Positions 1 to 4,087 of a DNA stretch of 5,873 bases are shown piece after piece (the stretch's first letter is position 1; every line of letters starts with the position of its first letter). The stretch lies in the NCBI GenBank assembly GCA_017610545.1, contig JAFCBV010000042.1, positions 1 through 5,873 of the forward strand, read 5' to 3'. A program made the position numbers and the translations under genes. Below the pieces are notes generated by a model. It did no database searches. It was not told the DNA's origin and saw only the letters and a list, made by a program, of their open reading frames with translations. The DNA comes from Candidatus Nanohalarchaeota archaeon (lineage in GTDB: Archaea; EX4484-52; B79-G9).

Positions 1-71
1 ACGTTTCTCAAATCAACAACATCTTCTTCATTAGGCCAACAGAAAGATTCTGTAGGATATTTAAACCCCAT
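1..71 (-). CDS. possible N-terminal fragment of a divergent gene, or displaced purA 3' end (partial)
   Basis: An ATG at 71-69, directly preceded in frame by TGA, opens a frame of 23 codons that runs off the left edge. It begins MGFKYPTESFCW and continues with PNEEDVVDLR, the same ten residues that end PurA, encoded by the identical 31 nt. The residues before the shared part do not resemble PurA. No TATA-like element lies about 27 nt upstream of this ATG, and the divergent MFS start is only 17 bp away, so expression from this ATG is doubtful. It may be a real gene start that shares the repeat, or a displaced copy of the purA terminus. Too little is visible to name a product. Confidence 0.25.
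   Translation of the reverse strand, partial: MGFKYPTESFCWPNEEDVVDLRN
7..37. repeat. 31-bp direct repeat, left copy
   Basis: These 31 bases are identical, in the same orientation, to 1283-1313. The run begins ctcaaatcaac and ends cattaggcc. The right copy encodes the last ten residues of PurA plus one flanking base. The flanks differ at once on both sides (aac against cta after the repeat; ttt against tac before it), so the duplicated unit is sharply bounded. The two copies enclose the MFS gene and its promoter. Confidence 0.9.
58..65 (+). promoter_or_regulatory. TATA box of the MFS gene
   Basis: The octamer TATTTAAA is centred about 27 nt before the ATG at 89, and no Shine-Dalgarno-like sequence lies between. 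This is the spacing expected for an archaeal leaderless transcript that starts at or next to the start codon. The same octamer at nearly the same distance precedes the antitoxin gene near 3998. It lies outside the left repeat, so promoter and gene sit together between the repeats. Confidence 0.6.
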
Positions 72-88
72 TCAATACATCCATTATC

Positions 89-1276
89 ATGAATACTGCC
101 AAGCAAAAGCTGAAGAGCAACATATGGAAATTTTACCTGTTCCGGGTATTCGGAAGTTTGGTTTTTTTCGTACCCATTGTGGTTTTATTCTGGCAGGAAA
201 ACGGGCTTAACCTGACGCAGATTATGATTTTACAGTCCTTGTTCTCGCTTGCCGTAGTTGTGCTTGAGGTTCCGACAGGATACTTCGCCGATATTTTTGG
301 CAGGAAAAAATCACTTGTGTATGCGAGCGCATTCTTTGCAGCAGGTATATTTGTGTACAGTATCGGGCATAACTTCTATCAGTTCCTTGTAGCGGAACTG
401 CTATGGGCTTTTGGCGCGTCCCTCGCGTCCGGCGCAGACTCTGCGCTAGTCTATGACACGCTAAGAGACTTAAAACAGGAAAAAACATACAAGAAAGTCT
501 GGGGGAACGGCTTGTTCTATTCCCTGATTGCCATGTCTGCTGCATGCGTTGTCGGGGGTTTCATCGCAAAGATAAATTTTCGCTGGACTTTTTATGCAAT
601 GATACCATTTATGCTTTTGCTTATCCCAATATCCTTAAGTATGAAAGAACCCATGCGCCACAAGCGGATTTTCAAAAAAGGGTATCTTTTTGAAATGCTT
701 GAGATTCTAAAGAATTCCTTTGTGAAAAATAAAAAACTGCGCTGGCTGATGGTGTATTCCGCAGTAGTGCTGGGCTTCAACAGCGCCGTATTGTGGCTTT
801 ACCAGCCTTATTTCGTGCTGAGCGGACTCGATATTGTATATTTTGGATTTGTTTTCGCTGCATTCAATATAGTCGCTGCATTGAGCGCGAAATACGCCCA
901 CTTAATTGAAAAAAAACTCGGGCAAAAGCAGTCGCTGGTAATGCTTGTTTTTTTAGTTGGCATAAGCTATCTTTTGATGAGTAATTTCGTTTTTCTTTTT
1001 AGTTTCTCTTTTGCATTCATGCAGCAGTTTGTAAGAGGCTTTTCAGGCGTTGTGCTGACAGATTATGTCAACAAGCTGACAACATCAGATGTGCGCGCAA
1101 CAGTCTTGTCTGCCCAGAATCTTGTAGCGCGTCTTTTCTATGCTGCAATAATTCCGGTTATAGGATGGATTGCAGATGTTTATACCCTGGTTCAGGCGCT
1201 AACCATATTAGGCGTAACAACACTTGCTGCAGGAATCATTATACTAATAATCCTTCATAAGGACAAGGTTGTGTAA
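89..1276 (+). CDS. MFS transporter, 12 membrane segments predicted
   Basis: This 395-residue integral membrane protein belongs to the major facilitator superfamily, which moves small solutes by proton-coupled or facilitated transport. Length and hydrophobicity pattern fit two bundles of six helices. A loop after the second helix holds the motif-A signature GYFADIFGRKK (residues 64-74). The segment GADSALVYDTL (115-125) is typical of one broad MFS branch. A charged central loop at about 186-218 separates the halves. The C-terminal half carries VRATVLSAQNL (335-345), also seen in that branch. The substrate cannot be told from sequence; drug or metabolite efflux is possible but unsupported. ATG 89 is favoured by the TATA box at the leaderless distance and by a polar, basic N-terminus ahead of helix 1. 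The gene converges on purA with 2 bp between stops and is flanked by 31-bp direct repeats, which suggests it was inserted beside purA. Confidence 0.9.
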   Translation: MNTAKQKLKSNIWKFYLFRVFGSLVFFVPIVVLFWQENGLNLTQIMILQSLFSLAVVVLEVPTGYFADIFGRKKSLVYASAFFAAGIFVYSIGHNFYQFLVAELLWAFGASLASGADSALVYDTLRDLKQEKTYKKVWGNGLFYSLIAMSAACVVGGFIAKINFRWTFYAMIPFMLLLIPISLSMKEPMRHKRIFKKGYLFEMLEILKNSFVKNKKLRWLMVYSAVVLGFNSAVLWLYQPYFVLSGLDIVYFGFVFAAFNIVAALSAKYAHLIEKKLGQKQSLVMLVFLVGISYLLMSNFVFLFSFSFAFMQQFVRGFSGVVLTDYVNKLTTSDVRATVLSAQNLVARLFYAAIIPVIGWIADVYTLVQALTILGVTTLAAGIIILIILHKDKVV

Positions 1277-1278
1277 AC

Positions 1279-2274
1279 CTACCTCAAATCAACAACATCT
1301 TCTTCATTAGGCCCTATAGAAATAAGCGTTACCGGAACTTCAAGGCGCGCCTCTATCCCTTTTATGAACGCCTTTGCATCTTCAGGTAAATCATCAAATG
1401 TCTTTGCGCCCTCGCAACCCTCAAACCTCTTGTCAAGGCATGTAATACACAACTGGGTTGCACTGTTTATCATGACAGCGCGCTTTGCAAGTTCATAGTC
1501 AAACTCCCCGGAGCGCCTTGGCCTGCCGGTTACTGTGCCGTATTCCTGCCAGCCGCGCTTTTTTGTCTCTTCTTCACTGAATTCTGTCGGGAACGGTCCT
1601 TCGCCTACGCGGGTGGTGTATGCCTTAAAGATTACAATTACATCGTCAACAGCTTTGGGCCCTATGCCGACATCTGTGCAGAATGCGGACGCTGTGGTGT
1701 CTTTTGTAGTGACATAGGGGTATGTTCCCTGGTAAAGCGACAGCCCCATGCCCTGGCTGCCCTCAAGAATGACTTTTTTCCCTGCCTTTATGGCCTTATT
1801 TACCTCAAGGGCGACGTCTGCAACATAGCCCTTTAGCTTCGGCTCATCCTTTGCAAGAGGGGCAATACGCTTCACACGGTCCTCGTTTGCAGGCCCGCAG
1901 CCAGTGCCTGTTGTGCCGATTTTGCACGAGTTCGCGCACTTATCGCGCTCTATATGCTCAGGCATGATAACAGTGCAGTTGTTGTCAACAAAGATACGGC
2001 CATCTGTACCTGTTTCAGCAACTTCCTTAAGAAACGTATCCGGGTTTACAAGAACCCCTGCTCCAAGATAAAGCTTTGCGTTTGGGTAGACGAAACCGCA
2101 CGGAATCTGGCTTAATCCAAACTTCTTGCCATTATGATAAATAGTGTGCCCTGCGTTTGGGCCAACGCCCCCACGCGCTATAATATCGGGCTTGTCGTGG
2201 TTTGCGAGGTATCCGGTTATCTTTCCCTTGCCTTCATCTCCGAAAAAACCACCCACAACAACAGTTACACCCAT
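1279..2274 (-). CDS. purA: adenylosuccinate synthetase, short archaeal form
   Basis: PurA joins IMP and aspartate using GTP to give adenylosuccinate, the first step from IMP to AMP, in the cytoplasm. At 331 residues it matches the short archaeal class rather than the roughly 430-residue bacterial and eukaryotic class. Visible signatures in order: the N-terminal GTP/IMP loop GFFGDEGKGK (9-18) with the catalytic Asp at 13; GPNAGHT (38-44) with the catalytic His at 43; GTTGTGCGPANEDRVKR (120-136); EGSQGMGLSL (171-180), then GTYPYVTTKDTTAS (183-196); TRVGEGPFPTE (221-231); and GRPRRSGEFD (250-259). All expected active-site blocks are present, so the enzyme should work. It ends with TAG, and its last ten codons are the right copy of the 31-bp repeat. 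It is divergent from the exported-protein gene at 2344, with 69 bp between, and stands alone without other purine genes in view. Confidence 0.97.
   Translation of the reverse strand: MGVTVVVGGFFGDEGKGKITGYLANHDKPDIIARGGVGPNAGHTIYHNGKKFGLSQIPCGFVYPNAKLYLGAGVLVNPDTFLKEVAETGTDGRIFVDNNCTVIMPEHIERDKCANSCKIGTTGTGCGPANEDRVKRIAPLAKDEPKLKGYVADVALEVNKAIKAGKKVILEGSQGMGLSLYQGTYPYVTTKDTTASAFCTDVGIGPKAVDDVIVIFKAYTTRVGEGPFPTEFSEEETKKRGWQEYGTVTGRPRRSGEFDYELAKRAVMINSATQLCITCLDKRFEGCEGAKTFDDLPEDAKAFIKGIEARLEVPVTLISIGPNEEDVVDLR
1283..1313. repeat. 31-bp direct repeat, right copy, inside the purA 3' end
   Basis: This copy is identical to 7-37. On the minus strand it encodes the PurA C-terminal residues PNEEDVVDLR and stops just before the TAG codon. 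A repeat that covers the 3' end of a conserved gene and recurs on the far side of a cargo gene has the geometry of attachment-site duplication, or of a local duplication with one end in purA. No integrase is visible, so the mechanism is open. Confidence 0.88.
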
Positions 2275-2343
2275 AAGGCATTTTTGTAGTCAAATATTAA
2301 TAAGATATACACCAATTAATCTTTAGTCAGGGAGTTGTATGCC
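2275..2343. promoter_or_regulatory. divergent promoter region between purA and the exported-protein gene
   Basis: These 69 bp separate two divergent genes and are very AT-rich from 2291 to 2320. For purA, a weak TATA-like stretch on the minus strand (ttattaatattt, 2303-2292) lies about 24-30 nt upstream of its ATG, fitting a leaderless or very short leader. The same AT-rich block could serve the plus-strand gene, whose transcript would have a short leader carrying a Shine-Dalgarno sequence. I see no clear operator palindrome. Confidence 0.45.
2330..2334 (+). promoter_or_regulatory. Shine-Dalgarno sequence deciding the ATG 2344 start
   Basis: GGGAG ends 9 nt before ATG 2344. An in-frame TTG at 2335 would touch this sequence with no spacer, so it is an unlikely start. 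Unlike the transporter, toxin and antitoxin genes, this gene seems to have a leader with a ribosome binding site. Confidence 0.55.
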
Positions 2344-3051
2344 ATGATAAATTCAAAAGTTGTTGCAGCGCTTGTGCTTTTGCTTGTAGTCGCGTTCGGC
2401 GGCGGGATAACTTATGTTCTCGAAAATGTATCCGGAGACAGAATAACGAATTTGTTTTCCGGGGCCATTGATAATCCAACAGGGTTTGTAACAAAATACC
2501 TGCCCTCAAATAATGAGCCAAGAGACTTGCGAATTTATGCAACACTTGCATTTGTGCATGAGCCGGGACTACATATATCCATCTCAGAGCCCATGGATGC
2601 CTTTTCGATACAATACACTGACAGTGATGCAATGGTTTCACTTGGAAGCCTTTCAATAAACAGCCCGACAGAAACCAATATGAACTTTCGAAGTTTTGAC
2701 GGCAGAGTCTCGATAACAGGAACAGGGCTGTCTTTTTCAGGCACTTCAGGCCAAATAATGTATGATTCCGGTTATATCAGCCAGGAACGCGCAATAACGG
2801 TTCGTGGAAGTGAAATAAGATATGCTATGGCTGAGCTTTCAGGCTTGCCAAAGACATCTTTCAACCTCCAAAATGTCACAGGCACCATAACTGTTACAGA
2901 AAATGAGAATAAGATTGTGTATTCAGCATCAGACACAGCCATCAAATTTGATTCTTTCAGGGGCAAAATAATAATGCTTTCAGACAACACAATTTTCATT
3001 GACGGCACAGGAATTTTTGAAACAGATATGATTCTTGCACCGGGGAATTGA
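2344..3051 (+). CDS. membrane-anchored exported protein of unknown function
   Basis: I do not recognise the family. The 235-residue product begins MINSK and has one strongly hydrophobic segment at about residues 5-25, fitting an uncleaved signal anchor or a signal peptide. The remaining 200 or so residues are polar, rich in Ser, Thr, Gly and Ile, with alternating short hydrophobic runs (for example RVSITGTGLSFSGTSG and GTITVTENENKIVYSAS). That suggests an all-beta extracellular domain made of many short strands. A single sequon, NVTG, is visible, and there are no cysteines. The start at ATG 2344 is preferred over TTG 2335 because GGGAG sits 9 nt upstream of the ATG. It ends 8 bp before the start of a small membrane protein gene, and the two probably form an operon. 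A scaffold or adhesin role at the cell surface is only a guess. Confidence 0.8.
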   Translation: MINSKVVAALVLLLVVAFGGGITYVLENVSGDRITNLFSGAIDNPTGFVTKYLPSNNEPRDLRIYATLAFVHEPGLHISISEPMDAFSIQYTDSDAMVSLGSLSINSPTETNMNFRSFDGRVSITGTGLSFSGTSGQIMYDSGYISQERAITVRGSEIRYAMAELSGLPKTSFNLQNVTGTITVTENENKIVYSASDTAIKFDSFRGKIIMLSDNTIFIDGTGIFETDMILAPGN

Positions 3052-3054
3052 GGG
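3050..3054 (+). promoter_or_regulatory. Shine-Dalgarno sequence overlapping the upstream stop codon
   Basis: GAGGG overlaps the TGA stop of the upstream gene (3049-3051) and lies 5 nt before ATG 3060. It selects ATG 3060 over the in-frame TTG at 3048. It also suggests translation coupled to that of the upstream gene. Confidence 0.55.
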
Positions 3055-3059
3055 TTTTT

Positions 3060-3413
3060 ATGGTATCCATTCCGATGATTGATGGCGTGTCTTTTTTATT
3101 GTTCCTGCTATTTCTCGTAGTCGCATATTACGTATTTCATGTCATAAAGAACACAATAATAATCGCCATTATTTCACTGGCATTTCCTTTTATCTCAAAT
3201 GCGTTTCTCGGGACAAGCCTGCCCACAAGCATTAGCTCCATTTTTCAGTTTGCAACCGCCGGTGTAGGTGCGTACCTCCTTTACGAATTTCTAAAATGGG
3301 TGGTTCGCGCATCAAAGCTTGCGGCGTACATAATTGAATTGATTTTCTGGCCCTTTAAAGTAGTTCTTGGGTTTTTGAAAAGGCTCATTTTTGGCGGGAA
3401 AAAGAAAAATTAG
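3060..3413 (+). CDS. small polytopic membrane protein, weakly BofA-like
   Basis: The product has 117 residues and is almost wholly hydrophobic. Probable membrane segments lie at about 10-28, 31-48 and 57-78. A fourth, possibly amphipathic, segment lies at about 86-107, and the tail is basic (KRLIFGGKKKN). The stretch from VIKNTIIIAIISL to AGVGAYLLYEFLK (residues 28-79) recalls the BofA-like family of small membrane proteins: an Asn at the start of one helix, then a Pro-containing loop, then a Gly-rich helix. Bacillus BofA inhibits processing of sigma-K, but archaea lack that pathway, so the family label would not give a function here. The resemblance is by eye and weak. The gene follows the exported-protein gene by 8 bp, so the two are likely co-transcribed and may act together in the membrane. 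It ends with TAG. Confidence 0.75.
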   Translation: MVSIPMIDGVSFLLFLLFLVVAYYVFHVIKNTIIIAIISLAFPFISNAFLGTSLPTSISSIFQFATAGVGAYLLYEFLKWVVRASKLAAYIIELIFWPFKVVLGFLKRLIFGGKKKN

Positions 3414-3519
3414 AGCGAATCAATCTTGCCAATATTAGTTCTAAGAAGATTCTTTTACAAAGCATCCGGTCAAAATGTCTGTAGACGTTTTATATAAAAT
3501 AGAATACACGATATCTTTT
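3414..3519. other. intergenic region before the toxin gene
   Basis: This 106-bp AT-rich stretch holds the end of the membrane-protein operon and the toxin promoter. A weak 6-bp inverted repeat (AATCTT at 3422-3427, AAGATT at 3446-3451) is followed by CTTTT and might help termination, but its loop is long and I do not call it a terminator. The frame from ATG 3475 that joins the toxin is not favoured, because it would span the TATA box. Confidence 0.4.
3488..3499 (+). promoter_or_regulatory. TATA box of the toxin gene
   Basis: TTTTATATAAAA contains the archaeal consensus-like TTTATATA and is centred about 27 nt before ATG 3520. No Shine-Dalgarno sequence precedes that ATG. The element therefore predicts a leaderless toxin transcript starting at about 3520 and excludes the upstream ATG 3475 as the start. 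Confidence 0.65.
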
Positions 3520-3777
3520 ATGCAAAAATACAATATAGAACTCACTGAAATTGCTGAAAAGAAACTCAGGAAATTCAACTGCGAAATCCAGAAACATTTC
3601 TTAAAAAAACTAGAGAAATTACAAATAGAACCCTCGGTTTACGGAAAACCACTTAGAAATGTATTGCACGGAACCTAGGAATTGTATTTCGAACACAAGT
3701 ACAGAATACTCTATTCAATAAATGAAAACAAGAGATTAGTAGTAATAGAATCTATATTGCACAAAGATGATTTCTAA
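3520..3777 (+). pseudogene. RelE/ParE-family toxin interrupted by an in-frame TAG
   Basis: Read through one stop, this is an 85-codon frame of normal RelE/ParE size. These toxins are small mRNA-cleaving or gyrase-targeting proteins held in check by an antitoxin. The N-terminal half (MQKYNIELTEIAEKKLRKF, then helices of charged and hydrophobic residues to about residue 40) and the block YGKPLRNVLHG fit the family. After TAG at 3676-3678 the same frame continues with ELYFEHKYRILYSI and ends in ESILHKDDF, matching the family's Glu-Leu plus YRILY strand and its C-terminal His-containing end. Family members often have Trp where the TAG sits, so a single TGG-to-TAG change would explain it. Without readthrough the product is 52 residues and lacks the core strands. 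The region is visibly more AT-rich than its neighbours. Its TAA overlaps the stop of the convergent antitoxin. Confidence 0.75.
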
Positions 3778-3971
3778 AAACCAAGTTCTTTTGCAACGTC
3801 TGCCAGTTTTCTGGTGTTTCCTTTTTTTGCCTGTTCCTTACCGTTCAAAGCCTCGGCTCTTAATTCCGGGTCTGATAGAATTTCTAATGTGGCTTTCATA
3901 GAATCATACTCATCAGTGGATATTGTAATCCACCCAGCTTCGTGCTTTCCTTCATGTGCCGCTTCGCTCAT
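3774..3971 (-). CDS. RelB/Phd-like antitoxin
   Basis: The product has 65 residues from ATG 3971. An in-frame GTG at 3986 would add five, but the TATA box lies 27 nt before ATG 3971, so that start is preferred. After a short charged N-terminus comes WITISTDEYDSMKATLEILSD and then PELRAEAL, followed by KEQAKKGNTRKLADVAKELGF. The order 'IS-EY-TLEILSDPEL...KKG...DV-KELG' is typical of the toxin-wrapping C-terminal part of RelB/Phd/YefM antitoxins in archaea and bacteria. The DNA-binding N-terminal domain of Phd/YefM is largely absent, so this is the short form. In a typical TA operon it would neutralise the neighbouring toxin. Here it is convergent with the toxin gene, and its TAG (3774-3776) overlaps the toxin's TAA. 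With the toxin broken, it may be an orphan or may protect against toxins elsewhere in the genome. Confidence 0.8.
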   Translation of the reverse strand: MSEAAHEGKHEAGWITISTDEYDSMKATLEILSDPELRAEALNGKEQAKKGNTRKLADVAKELGF

Positions 3972-3993
3972 GATATACCCACGCACTTTGCTT

Positions 3994-4001
3994 TTTAAAT
4001 A
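3994..4001 (-). promoter_or_regulatory. TATA box of the antitoxin gene
   Basis: On the minus strand the octamer reads TATTTAAA, identical to the one before the MFS gene. It is centred 26-27 nt upstream of ATG 3971, with no Shine-Dalgarno sequence between. This supports a separate, leaderless antitoxin transcript, as the convergent layout requires. Confidence 0.6.
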
Positions 4002-4087
4002 GTTAAAATACGACTATGATGACCCGCATCTACAATAATTCGGATTCCTCAAAGAGCTTTTTTGTTGAACCCAAGCATTACATTTCT

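Noticed and set aside
222..901. Minus-strand open frames within the MFS gene
   Set aside because: They are shadows of the transporter gene, with no domain content or start signals.
1277..1278. Terminator between the convergent MFS and purA genes
   Set aside because: Only 2 bp separate the stop codons and no hairpin or T-run is visible. Termination must occur inside the opposing genes.
2327..2656. 109-codon open frame on the minus strand
   Set aside because: It lies antisense to the well-supported exported-protein gene, has low-complexity Gln/Leu/Arg-rich content, and has no visible domain or promoter.
3475..3519. N-terminal extension of the toxin from ATG 3475
   Set aside because: It would place the strong TATA-like element inside the coding region, and the extension does not look like the family. 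ATG 3520 has the right promoter spacing.
3520..3777. Pyrrolysine or general TAG recoding as the explanation for the toxin's internal stop
   Set aside because: purA, the small membrane protein gene and the antitoxin gene all end in TAG here at the expected protein ends, so TAG works as a normal stop. A specific readthrough is not excluded, but it is not the simplest reading.
4003..4087. Terminator or small gene between the antitoxin and the surface-protein gene
   Set aside because: The short plus-strand T-run near 4060 lacks a stable hairpin and is on the wrong strand for the surface-protein transcript. No supported small frame was found.
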